Made by a program: the position numbers and the translations under genes
Part shown: in pieces, positions 7,837-14,601 of the stretch
How the letters are laid out: each line of letters begins with the position of its first letter
How positions within the stretch are numbered: position 1 is the first letter of the stretch
Assembly: GCA_020851015.1 (NCBI GenBank)
Contig: JADZDN010000182.1
Span: 1-22,852 of the forward strand
Reading direction: 5' to 3'
Source: Alphaproteobacteria bacterium
Lineage (GTDB): Bacteria > Pseudomonadota > Alphaproteobacteria > JAEULC01
Length of the DNA: 22,852 bases
Notes under the pieces: generated by a model
Databases searched by the model: none
What the model saw: the letters and a program-made list of their open reading frames with translations, nothing else
Told to the model about the DNA's origin: nothing

Positions 7837-7848
7837 CGGCGTTGAATG

Positions 7849-7888
7849 CCCCCTCCCCCTGACCCCCTCCCACGAGGGGAGGGGGGAC
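7849..7888 (-). repeat. REP-like palindromic repeat, copy 2 (inverted)
   Basis: Inverted partner of the repeat at 7721-7760. Read on the minus strand it begins GTCCCCCCTCCCC with loop CTCGT in place of CTTGC. It starts 36 bases after the stop of the binding-protein gene. In the transcript each copy can fold on itself, or the two can pair with each other across an 88-base spacer. Confidence 0.8.
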
Positions 7889-7924
7889 TCGAATTTAGGA
7901 TCCTGCGCACCTTGCGCTGAGGAA

Positions 7925-8938
7925 TCACTTCGCCGGGCAGGAATTGCCAGCGCGATAGTCGACGACCTTGACCTTGCCCGCGACGATGTCGGCCATGGCG
8001 TCGTTGACCTTCGTCTCGTTCTCGGCCGAGACGAGCTTGCGGTTGTTCGCGTCCAGCGCCCAGCCCACGGCCTTTTCCGCCAGGCCCAGGTTCTGGATGC
8101 CGCCCTTCCACGTGCCGGCCTTGGCGTCCTTGAAGGCGTTGTAGACCGCGACGTCCACGCCCTTGACCATCGAGGTCAGGACGCTGCCCGGGTGCAGGTG
8201 ATTCTGGTTGCTGTCCACGCCGATCGAAAGCTTGCCCAGGTCCTTGGCCGCCTGCAGCACGCCGAGACCGGTGGCGCCCGCCGCCGCATAGACGATGTCG
8301 GCGCCGCGGTCGAACTGGCTGCGCGCCAGCTCGCCGCCCTTGGTCGGGTCGTTCCAGGCGGCCGGCGTGGTGCCGGTCATGTTCTCGAACACCTCGGCCT
8401 TCGGGTTGACCGCGACGACGCCCTGCTTGTAGCCGCAGGCGAAGGCGCGGATCAGCGGGATGTCCATGCCGCCGACGAAGCCGACCTTGCCGGTCTTCGA
8501 GGTCAGCGCGGCCAGCATGCCGACCAGATACGAGCCTTCCTGCTCCTTGAACAGCACGGACTGAACGTTGGGCAGGTCAACCACGCCGTCGATGATCGTG
8601 AATTTGACGTTGGGGAATTCCTTGGCCACCACCTGCAGCGGCGTGGCGTGCGCGAAGCCGATCGCGACTATGGCCGTGGCGCCTCGGCGCGCCATGTTGC
8701 GCAGCGCCTGCTCGCGCTGGGTCTCGTTGGTGACCTCGAACTCGCGGTAGTCGACGCCGCTGTCCTTCTTGAACTTCTGCGCGCCATTGTAGGCGGCCTC
8801 GTTGAAGGACTTGTCGAACTTGCCGCCCATGTCGAACACCAGGGCGGGCACGAACTCCTGCGCCTCGGCGCGCGCGCCCAGCACTGTCATGCAAACCGCG
8901 ACCACCGTCGCCAGCGCGCCCTGCCGCCTTGTGATCAT
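7925..8938 (-). CDS. BMP-family (PnrA-like) nucleoside-binding periplasmic protein
   Basis: The 337-residue solute-binding protein of the importer. Residues 1-26 are a signal peptide: a basic start, a hydrophobic core ATVVAVCMTVLG, and a probable cleavage after AEA. No lipobox cysteine is placed for lipidation, so the product should be free in the periplasm. The mature part has the Bmp (PF02608) pattern: PALVFDMGGKFDKSFNEAAY near the start, then ATAIVAIGFAHA, VGFVGGMDIPLIRAFACGY and GVDSNQ. The DxxGxxDKSFN segment lines the nucleoside site in PnrA. A ribosome binding site GGGGAGCC lies upstream of the ATG. It is the first gene of the operon, as expected for the most abundant component, and a palindromic repeat pair separates it from the ATPase gene. 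Confidence 0.93.
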   Translation of the reverse strand: MITRRQGALATVVAVCMTVLGARAEAQEFVPALVFDMGGKFDKSFNEAAYNGAQKFKKDSGVDYREFEVTNETQREQALRNMARRGATAIVAIGFAHATPLQVVAKEFPNVKFTIIDGVVDLPNVQSVLFKEQEGSYLVGMLAALTSKTGKVGFVGGMDIPLIRAFACGYKQGVVAVNPKAEVFENMTGTTPAAWNDPTKGGELARSQFDRGADIVYAAAGATGLGVLQAAKDLGKLSIGVDSNQNHLHPGSVLTSMVKGVDVAVYNAFKDAKAGTWKGGIQNLGLAEKAVGWALDANNRKLVSAENETKVNDAMADIVAGKVKVVDYRAGNSCPAK

Positions 8939-8960
8939 CGTCTTGGCTCCCCGTTGCCCC

Positions 8961-8978
8961 GCCGGTTTCGGTACCGGC
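8961..8978. repeat. Inverted repeat upstream of the binding-protein gene
   Basis: GCCGGT (8961-8966) and ACCGGC (8973-8978) are perfect six-base arms around a six-base spacer, 23 bases upstream of the binding-protein ATG. It could be an operator or leader hairpin for the nucleoside operon. Short GC arms arise easily by chance here. Confidence 0.3.
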
Positions 8979-9087
8979 CGTCACAATCATGGCAAATTAG
9001 GCCGGCTGCGTAAATTCCCGCGTACCCCGCGCCGGAACCCCGATCGCGCTTGCCCGTTTGGTTCTCCACGCAATCACGGAGGTTACA

Positions 9088-9420
9088 ATGACGAGCATCA
9101 CGAGAACGCTCGCCGTACTCGCCCTCGCCGGCGGCATTGCCGGGGCAAGCATCGCCCCATCCCAGGCGCAAGACAGCACGCTGCTTGGCGCGGGCGCCGG
9201 TGCGGGCGCCGGTGCGGGCATCGGGTTCGCGCTTGGCGGTCCGATTGGCGCCGTGGTCGGCGGGCTGGTAGGTGCCGGCGTCGGCGCCGGCTCCGGCGAC
9301 GCGATCGGCGACAGCGAAAAGCGCAAGGCGCGCTATCATCAGCCGCCGCCCCCGCCGCCGCCCCCCGGCTACTACCAGGCGCCGCCACCGTCGCCCTATC
9401 CGCCTCCGCCGCCGCAGTAA
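9088..9420 (+). CDS. Small exported glycine-zipper protein with proline-rich tail
   Basis: A 110-residue protein of unknown job. The ATG at 9088 is chosen because GGAGGT lies five bases upstream; a start 30 bases earlier lacks one. Residues 1-27 are a signal peptide (cleavage near SQA-QDS). Residues 32-72 are a glycine zipper: alternating Gly/Ala, then GGPIGAVVGGLVGAGVGAGSG, able to form two close-packed membrane-inserting helices. Residues 85-110 are almost all Pro with Tyr and Gln, a likely extended spacer. It lacks the Cys-containing C-terminal module of its paralogue at 9617. A 12-base DNA repeat (9190-9219, two and a half copies) encodes part of the Gly/Ala run. A terminator follows. Envelope location is inferred. 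Confidence 0.85.
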   Translation: MTSITRTLAVLALAGGIAGASIAPSQAQDSTLLGAGAGAGAGAGIGFALGGPIGAVVGGLVGAGVGAGSGDAIGDSEKRKARYHQPPPPPPPPGYYQAPPPSPYPPPPPQ

Positions 9421-9445
9421 CGCCGCCTATCCTGCTCCAGCGCAT

Positions 9446-9471
9446 AGGCCGCTCCTCCGGGAGCGGCCTTT
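9446..9471 (+). terminator. Intrinsic terminator after the first glycine-zipper gene
   Basis: A perfect 10-base stem AGGCCGCTCC (9446-9455) and GGAGCGGCCT (9460-9469) with loop TCCG, ending in TTT. It lies 25 bases after the stop codon. Confidence 0.8.
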
Positions 9472-9541
9472 CCGCGTCGGACTGTTCATTCACCGTTCAT
9501 CGATCTCCTGCTAGAAGCCTGGCAAGGTAGGCGGCCCCGCT

Positions 9542-9590
9542 GTGACCGGGGTCACTCCTTAATTTGGCCCCGATTTGGTATATATCGGGG
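9542..9590 (+). promoter_or_regulatory. Promoter/operator region of the second glycine-zipper gene with two inverted repeats
   Basis: Two inverted repeats lie in the 60 bases before the ribosome binding site. GTGACC-GG-GGTCAC (9542-9555) is a compact dyad. CCCCGAT (9568-9574) and ATCGGGG (9584-9590) flank a nine-base centre that contains TATATA (9579-9584), a likely -10 box. No good -35 box stands 17 bases upstream, which would fit a promoter needing an activator bound at the first dyad. Function is inferred from layout only. Confidence 0.45.
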
Positions 9591-9616
9591 GGACCCAAGT
9601 TTTCACGGAGGCCAAG

Positions 9617-10147
9617 ATGACCCGCTTCGGCTACATGCTCACCGCCTGCGCGCTGGCGACCGGCCTGGCCATTGCCGGCCCGACGCATGCCCAGGACAGC
9701 ACTTTGCTGGGAACGGGCGTCGGCGGCGCCGCTGGCGCCGGGATCGGCTATGGCCTGGGCGGCGCCAAGGGCGCCGCGGTCGGCGGCATTCTCGGCCTGG
9801 GCGTGGGCGCGCTGAGCGGCCATCTCTATGGCAAGAAGGACGAGCCGCCCGCGCAGACCTATTACGCGCCCCCGCCCCCGCCGCCGCCGGCCTATCAACC
9901 CGCGCCGGCCTATGCCCCGCCCCCGCCGCCGCCCGGCGCCTACCAGCCGGCCCCGGCCTACCAGGCAGCGCCGGCCTACGCGCCGCCGCCCCCGGCCTAT
10001 CAGCCGGCACCGGCCATGGCGGGCGCGGGCTACGACACCAGCTACTGCCGCCAGTACTCCAAGACCACCAATATCGGCGGCCAGGCCTACACCTCGACGG
10101 GCACGGCCTGCCGTCAGCCCGACGGCACCTGGCGCGAAGTGAACTGA
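9617..10147 (+). CDS. Exported glycine-zipper protein with Pro/Tyr repeats and a 17-kDa-antigen-like C-terminus
   Basis: A 176-residue product starting at the ATG at 9617 (GGAGG six bases upstream). Residues 1-25 are a signal peptide (cleavage near THA-QDS). Residues 31-70 are a glycine-zipper segment (GVGGAAGAGIGYGLGG, then GAAVGGILGLGVGALSG) like the outer-membrane 17-kDa surface antigen family. Residues 84-133 are repeats of AYQPAPAYAPPPPP. The final 40 residues, with YCRQYSKTTNIGGQAYTSTG (143-162) and ACRQPDGTW (164-172), match the C-terminal module of that family; Cys144 and Cys165 could form a disulfide. No lipobox cysteine is seen at the cleavage site. It is paralogous to the gene at 9088 (shared AQDSTLLG and zipper, and a shared leader TCACGGAGG). 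It probably sits in the cell envelope; its role is unknown. Confidence 0.88.
   Translation: MTRFGYMLTACALATGLAIAGPTHAQDSTLLGTGVGGAAGAGIGYGLGGAKGAAVGGILGLGVGALSGHLYGKKDEPPAQTYYAPPPPPPPAYQPAPAYAPPPPPPGAYQPAPAYQAAPAYAPPPPAYQPAPAMAGAGYDTSYCRQYSKTTNIGGQAYTSTGTACRQPDGTWREVN
9866..10015 (+). repeat. Imperfect coding repeats (Pro/Ala/Tyr)
   Basis: DNA coding for residues 84-133 of the second glycine-zipper protein consists of imperfect CCGCCCCCG and GCCTATCAGCCGGC-like units giving AYQPAPAYAPPPPP repeats. Such runs change length easily between strains. Confidence 0.7.
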
Positions 10148-10170
10148 GCAGCCTCGCCGGTCCGGAAAAG

Positions 10171-10202
10171 ACGCCCCGCCCGTCCGGCGGGGCGTTTCGT
10201 TT
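10171..10202. terminator. Bidirectional intrinsic terminator between convergent genes
   Basis: A 10-base stem ACGCCCCGCC (10171-10180) and GGCGGGGCGT (10186-10195) with a five-base loop. On the plus strand it ends in TTTCGTTT; on the minus strand it is followed by CTTTTCC. It sits between the glycine-zipper gene and the CitE-like gene, which converge, and can serve both. Confidence 0.8.
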
Positions 10203-10208
10203 GCGGGG

Positions 10209-11099
10209 TTAGGCGAGGCCGAACGCCTCGGCCCGCGCGACCAGGCGCTTGGCGTTGAGGTAGATCGGCAGTTCCACCATCGATCCGTCCAGTTCGACGC
10301 CGCCAAGCCCCTGCAAGCGCGCTTGGTCGAATGCCGCGATCACACGCCGCGCCTGCGCCAACGCGGCCGGGGCGGGCGTAAGCACGGCGTTGATCGGCCG
10401 CGCATGTTCCGCGACGACCAGCGATTTGGCGCGATAGCCGAGCCGGCGCGCGCGCAGCGTGTCGGCAACCGCACCTTCGACATCCCGCCAAGTATAGGGG
10501 CAGTCGATCGACAGCACCCCCGCCGCGACGCAGTCGACATGGAAGCGCGCCCGCGCATGCGCCAGTTCCAGCGCATCGCGTCCGCGCTCCGCGCCCAAGT
10601 CGGCCGCCAGGTCTTCGGACGCCATCAGGCAGGCGACCACGCGCGGGCTCGCCGACGCGATGGCGACGGCGGCGACCAGGCCGCGCGCCGATTCGACATT
10701 GGGCACCAGCTCGGTCGAACCCGGTGCCATTCCATGCGCACGCTCCAGGCGCTCGACGCAGGCGGCCAGCTCGACCACCTGCGCCGGCCGGTCGACCTTG
10801 GGCAGCAGCACCGCGTCCGGTCGCGCCGCCATCGCGGCCTCGAGATCGGCCATGCCGTCGCCGGAGCCGAGCGGGTTGACGCGCACCGCCGCCACCAGCC
10901 CCGCCTGGCGCCAGCGCGCGTAGGTGTCGCGGGCGAGCGCGCGGGCCGCCGGCCGGCGGTCGGGCGCGGTGAAGTCCTCCAGTTCCTGGATCGCCACATC
11001 GGCTTCGCTGTCGGCGGCTTGGCCCAGCGCGGCCGTGTCGGCGCCGGGAACGAACAGCCAGGAGCGGCGCAAGGCGACCGGACGGCGGGACATGGTCAT
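10209..11099 (-). CDS. HpcH/HpaI aldolase/citrate lyase family protein (CitE-like)
   Basis: A 296-residue TIM-barrel protein of the CitE-like group, which cleaves or hydrolyses acyl-CoA thioesters such as malyl- or citramalyl-CoA. Visible family features are RRSWLFVPG (11-19), LEDFTAPDRR (40-49), VRVNP with Arg73, LLPKVD (98-103), LVPNVESARG with Glu136 (131-140), and SEDLAADLG with Glu162 and Asp163 (161-169). The Arg binds the CoA substrate carboxyl; Glu136 and Asp163 hold Mg2+. All are present, so an active enzyme is likely, but the exact substrate cannot be read. There are no citrate lyase alpha or gamma genes nearby, so it is a stand-alone CitE-like enzyme. The start is ATG 11099 or 11093; AGAGGA lies about 11 bases upstream of the first. 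It is divergent from the LPS operon. Confidence 0.87.
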   Translation of the reverse strand: MTMSRRPVALRRSWLFVPGADTAALGQAADSEADVAIQELEDFTAPDRRPAARALARDTYARWRQAGLVAAVRVNPLGSGDGMADLEAAMAARPDAVLLPKVDRPAQVVELAACVERLERAHGMAPGSTELVPNVESARGLVAAVAIASASPRVVACLMASEDLAADLGAERGRDALELAHARARFHVDCVAAGVLSIDCPYTWRDVEGAVADTLRARRLGYRAKSLVVAEHARPINAVLTPAPAALAQARRVIAAFDQARLQGLGGVELDGSMVELPIYLNAKRLVARAEAFGLA

Positions 11100-11155
11100 G
11101 ATCGAGCGTTCCTCTAGCGGGTCAACCGTGTCGAGCATAGCCAACCCCGCGCGCC

Positions 11156-11184
11156 TTGACTTGCCCCGGGCCGGCCGGTAGTGC
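11156..11184 (+). promoter_or_regulatory. Candidate promoter of the LPS core operon
   Basis: TTGACT (11156-11161, preceded by C to give the alphaproteobacterial CTTGAC), a 17-base spacer, and TAGTGC (11179-11184). The -10 box is weak. It lies 38 bases before the GTG of the GT39-like gene, the first gene of a six-gene run. Confidence 0.45.
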
Positions 11185-11222
11185 GACAACCCCCGCATGC
11201 CGGCGAAAGGACCGTTCGAGCC

Positions 11223-12761
11223 GTGACCGCCATCGCAATGCCGCCGACGGTCGGACAGATCTGGCGCGCGCCGGGATTCTATTCGCTGCTTTGCGCGTTC
11301 TACCTCGTCCACGTGCTGCTGCGCCCGTTACTGACCGCGACGGCCGGCTCCGACGACACCGACCAGCTCTTGTTCTCGCAGGCGCTGCTGCCGGGCTACG
11401 ACGTGTCGCAGCAGCCGCTCTACACCTGGCTGGTCTGGGCGGCGACGCGCCTGCTCGGCCCCACCATCGCCGCGGCCGCCTACGTCAAGTACTCGCTGCT
11501 GCTGCTGATCCACGCGCTGACCTACGGGCTTGCCGGCCGCTGCGTCGGCGACGCGCGCGTGCGGTTCATGGCGGGCTTCTCGCCGCTGCTGATCTATCCG
11601 CTGGCCTGGCGGATCCACGAGGCCGACACGCACGGGCTGCTGGCGACCGTGCTGGTGCTGCTGCTGTTCTGGCAGGCGCTGCGCATGGCCGAGGCGCGCG
11701 GCGCCGCGGGCTATGCGCTGCTGGGCATCATCGCCGGCCTAGCGCTCTTGACCAGCCGCTACCTCATCATCGCGCTGATCGCGCTCGCCGTCGCGCTGCG
11801 CCTGGACCATCGCCACGCCGCCACCATCACCGATACGCGCCTGGCGCTCAGCATCGGCGTGATGATGCTGGTCTTCCTGCCCTACGGCTATTGGCTGGCC
11901 GGGAACTGGTTCGAGGCGCTGGCCACGCTGGACGTCGAATTGCGCGCCGGGCTGGAGGTCGGCTTCGCGACCCGTATCGTGACCGGCCTGGGCGCCCTGA
12001 TCGCCGCGGTCGCACTGAGCGTGTTTCCGCTCTGGCTGTTCGTGCCGCTGATCGTCCCGCGGACCACGACCAGGCTGGGGCATGACGACGACGAGCGCCT
12101 GATCGTGACCTACTGCGCGGCCGCTCTTGGCCTGCTGCTGCTGTTCCTGGTCATGCTGGGCGTGTCGGAGTTCTCGCATTTCCGGCTCTATCCCGTGTTC
12201 TGGCCGCTGTCGCTCTGCCTGTTCCGGCGCATCGACCGCGCCGGGTTCGCGCCGCGCCGCGCGCGGTTCATGGCGGCGCTGCTGGCGGCCGTGTTCGTCA
12301 TGGTGGTGCAGTTGCGCGTGCAGCAAATCTTCGTGGGCCCGGCCTACTGCAAGACCTGCCGGCTGCAGGCACCCTATCCCCGGGCGGCGCGCCTGCTGTT
12401 CGCTGCCGGGTTTCATGGCCAGGGCACGATCCTGGCCGACGACGAATACCTGGCGGGCAACATGCGCGTGCAGTTCCCGCGCGCACGCGTGCTGGCGGCG
12501 CGCTACCCGCTGTTCCGGCCGCCGATGAAAGGCGACGGCAACGGCCAATGCCTTGTGGTCTGGCACGCCGAAACCGGCGCGCGGCTGCCGCCCCGCCTCG
12601 CCGGCCTGGCGCGCCATGCCGTCGGCATGGAGATCGATCCCATCCAGCGGCCGGGCACGGTCGAGGCGGTGGTGCCCTATTCCGACACGGCGCTGGCGCG
12701 GCGGCGCACGATCCTCTTGGCCTATCTGCTGCCCGACAAGGCCGTCGGGACGTGCCGCTGA
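11223..12761 (+). CDS. Multi-pass membrane glycosyltransferase, GT39/ArnT-like
   Basis: A 512-residue polytopic inner-membrane protein of the dolichyl/undecaprenyl-phosphate sugar transferase type (PMT_2-like). After a first membrane segment (about 18-40), the periplasmic loop has the diagnostic DD at 44-45 (GSDDTDQLLFSQ) and QPLYTWLVW (64-72), the acceptor/donor loop of GT39 and ArnT enzymes. About nine more hydrophobic segments follow, then a soluble periplasmic domain from about 375 with CKTC (residues 378-381). Such enzymes take a sugar from a polyprenyl phosphate and attach it to a lipid or protein outside the cytoplasmic membrane. Position at the head of an LPS core operon suggests lipid A or core as acceptor; this is inference. 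The GTG at 11223 has AAAGGA 11 bases upstream; an ATG at 11238 is possible. It overlaps the next gene by 10 bases. Confidence 0.8.
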   Translation: MTAIAMPPTVGQIWRAPGFYSLLCAFYLVHVLLRPLLTATAGSDDTDQLLFSQALLPGYDVSQQPLYTWLVWAATRLLGPTIAAAAYVKYSLLLLIHALTYGLAGRCVGDARVRFMAGFSPLLIYPLAWRIHEADTHGLLATVLVLLLFWQALRMAEARGAAGYALLGIIAGLALLTSRYLIIALIALAVALRLDHRHAATITDTRLALSIGVMMLVFLPYGYWLAGNWFEALATLDVELRAGLEVGFATRIVTGLGALIAAVALSVFPLWLFVPLIVPRTTTRLGHDDDERLIVTYCAAALGLLLLFLVMLGVSEFSHFRLYPVFWPLSLCLFRRIDRAGFAPRRARFMAALLAAVFVMVVQLRVQQIFVGPAYCKTCRLQAPYPRAARLLFAAGFHGQGTILADDEYLAGNMRVQFPRARVLAARYPLFRPPMKGDGNGQCLVVWHAETGARLPPRLAGLARHAVGMEIDPIQRPGTVEAVVPYSDTALARRRTILLAYLLPDKAVGTCR

Positions 12762-13591
12762 CCCGCACCCGCCGCGCGCTGCTGCTCGCCGCCTGCGGCG
12801 GGGGGTTGCTGGTTTCCATTGCGATCGCCGCGTGGATCGGATCGATCCGCGGCCCCGCCGGGCCGGCCACCGGGTTCGGCATCGCGGGGATCGGCGTCAG
12901 GCCGGTCGATCCCGGGCCGACCATGGTGTTCGCCAACTACAACATCCGCACCGGCCGCGGCCAGGACGACCAGCGCGACCTGAAGCGCACCGCCGACTGC
13001 CTGACCGGGCTGAGCGTGGTCGGGCTCAACGAGGTGCGGGGCAGCGCGTGGTACGGCCGCCCGACCGACCAGGCCGAAACCCTGGGCCGCATGCTCGGCA
13101 TGGGCTACCTGTTCGCGCCGACCGAGCGGCGCTTCGGGCGCGAGCATTTCGGCAACGCGCTGCTGAGCGCGGTGCCGGTGACGCAATGGCTGCGCGTGCC
13201 GCTGCCGCGCCTGCACGGCGACAGCCACCGCAGCAGCCTGCTGGCCGAGCTGGCCCTGCCCGGCGGGCCGATGAACGTGCTGGTGACGCATGTCGACACG
13301 CACGCCGACCGCGATCTGCAGCTCGCCGCCGTGGTCGCGCTGTTCCGCACCCTGCGCGAGCCGGCGATCCTGCTGGGCGATCTCAATGCCGGGCCGGAGC
13401 ATCCGGACATCGCGCGCCTGCTGGCCGAGCCGGGCATGATCGGCAGCAACGGCGCCATGCCGCCCGGCGAATTGCCCGGCCGGGTGGAGTGGATCATCGC
13501 CAAGGGGCTGAAGCCGGTCGCGGCGTCGCGCTGCGACAACGGCGCGTCCGATCATCCCCGCGTCGCGCTGGAAGTGGCGACGCCGCGATGA
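12752..13591 (+). CDS. Membrane-anchored endonuclease/exonuclease/phosphatase (EEP) fold protein
   Basis: A 279-residue protein starting at GTG 12752 inside the end of the previous gene. Residues 7-30 are one hydrophobic segment after a basic N-terminus (RTRR), so the rest should face the periplasm. The catalytic domain has the EEP set: NYNIR with Asn64, LNEVRG with Glu94, VTHVDTHADRDLQ with His180 (178-190), GDLNAGPEHPD with Asp210 and Asn212, and SDHP (266-269). The usual RIDY/RIDW motif reads RVEW with Glu246. This superfamily covers nucleases, sphingomyelinases and inositol or lipid phosphodiesterases. A periplasmic, anchored member inside an LPS core operon is more likely to cut a phosphoester on a lipid or sugar than to be a DNase. 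It overlaps waaF by ATGA. Confidence 0.85.
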   Translation: MPLTRTRRALLLAACGGGLLVSIAIAAWIGSIRGPAGPATGFGIAGIGVRPVDPGPTMVFANYNIRTGRGQDDQRDLKRTADCLTGLSVVGLNEVRGSAWYGRPTDQAETLGRMLGMGYLFAPTERRFGREHFGNALLSAVPVTQWLRVPLPRLHGDSHRSSLLAELALPGGPMNVLVTHVDTHADRDLQLAAVVALFRTLREPAILLGDLNAGPEHPDIARLLAEPGMIGSNGAMPPGELPGRVEWIIAKGLKPVAASRCDNGASDHPRVALEVATPR

Positions 13592-14601
13592 ACGCGCCCG
13601 CCGGCATCCTGGTCGTCGGCCCGGCCTGGGTCGGCGACATGGTGCTGGCGCACAGCCTGTTCCAGGTCCTCAAGCGCGATTTCCCCGCGGCCCGGATCGG
13701 TGTCGCCGCGCCGGCCTGGACCCTGCCCTTGCTGCGCTTCATGCCCGAGGTCGACGAGGCCATCGCGCTGCCGTTCCGACATGGCGACGCCAAGCTGATG
13801 CAGCGCCGCCGCGTCGGGCGAGAGATCGCCCAGCGCGGATACGATCGCGCCATCGTCCTGCCGAACTCGCTCAAGTCGGCGCTGGTGCCGTTCTTCGCGG
13901 GTATTCCCGAGCGCATCGGCTATGCCGGCGAGGGCCGCGCGATCCTGCTGACCGAGGCGCGCCGGCTGGACAAGGCGGCCCTGCCGCGCACCGTCGACCG
14001 CTTCGTGGCGCTCGGGCTGCCGGCGGGCGCCGCGGTTGGCGACATCCCCGCGCCGCATCTGGCTGTGCCCGCCGGCGCCGTCGACGCGGCCCTGGCCGCC
14101 GTCGGGCGGCAGCGACAGGAAGCGAAGCTGCTCGCGCTCTGCCCCGGCGCGGAATACGGCGAGGCCAAGCGCTGGCCGGCGGCGTTCTTCGCCGCGGTGG
14201 CGCGCCGGCATCTGGCAGGGGGCGGCGCGGTGTGGCTGTTCGGGTCGCCCGGCGACCGCGCCATCGCCGAGTCGGTGCGCACGGGCTGCGACGGGCGCGC
14301 GGTCAACCTGGCGGGCCAGACCGACCTGGCGCAGGTGGTGGCCCTGCTGTCGCTCGCGGATGCGGTGGTAACCAACGATTCCGGCCTGATGCATGTCGCC
14401 GCCGCGCTGGGGCGGCGCGTCGTCGCCGTCTACGGCTCGTCGAGCCCGACGATGACGCCGCCGATGTCCGCCACGGCACGCGCCCTGTGGCTTGCCCTGC
14501 CCTGCAGCCCTTGTTACCAGAGGGCCTGCCCGCTCGGCCACCTGGACTGCCTGCGCAAGCTCGAGCCCGATCGGGTGATCGCGGCGCTGGAGGAAGCGTG
14601 A
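13588..14601 (+). CDS. waaF: ADP-heptose:LPS heptosyltransferase II
   Basis: A GT-B fold, family 9 glycosyltransferase of 337 residues that adds the second L-glycero-D-manno-heptose to heptose I of the inner core, at the cytoplasmic face. The N-terminal ILVVGPAWVGDMVLAHSLFQ (7-26) contains the acceptor-side catalytic Asp17. The C-terminal ADP-heptose site has CPGAEYGEAKRWP (185-197), TNDSGLMHVAAALG (262-275) and YGSSSPTMTPP (282-292). The tail PCSPCYQRACPLGHLDCL (305-322), with its four Cys, is diagnostic for WaaF over WaaC. Length is normal. ATG start overlaps the upstream stop by four bases, and GTGA overlaps the next gene. Confidence 0.95.
   Translation: MNAPAGILVVGPAWVGDMVLAHSLFQVLKRDFPAARIGVAAPAWTLPLLRFMPEVDEAIALPFRHGDAKLMQRRRVGREIAQRGYDRAIVLPNSLKSALVPFFAGIPERIGYAGEGRAILLTEARRLDKAALPRTVDRFVALGLPAGAAVGDIPAPHLAVPAGAVDAALAAVGRQRQEAKLLALCPGAEYGEAKRWPAAFFAAVARRHLAGGGAVWLFGSPGDRAIAESVRTGCDGRAVNLAGQTDLAQVVALLSLADAVVTNDSGLMHVAAALGRRVVAVYGSSSPTMTPPMSATARALWLALPCSPCYQRACPLGHLDCLRKLEPDRVIAALEEA

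Noticed and set aside
7721..7888. The C/G-rich inverted repeats as a CRISPR array or intrinsic terminator
   Set aside because: There are only two copies, inverted rather than direct, with no equal spacers and no cas genes, and no U-tract follows either stem.
9866..10015. Proline-coding repeats as a non-coding minisatellite
   Set aside because: The frame is open throughout and continues into a conserved Cys-containing C-terminal module.
11100..11312. 71-residue N-terminal extension of the CitE-like frame
   Set aside because: It would overlap the divergent GT39-like gene and promoter; family homology begins at RRSWLFVPG just after the ATG at 11099.
12553..13587. Long upstream extension of the waaF frame
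   Set aside because: The stretch before the ATG at 13588 is an out-of-frame reading of the EEP gene; heptosyltransferase homology begins at that ATG.
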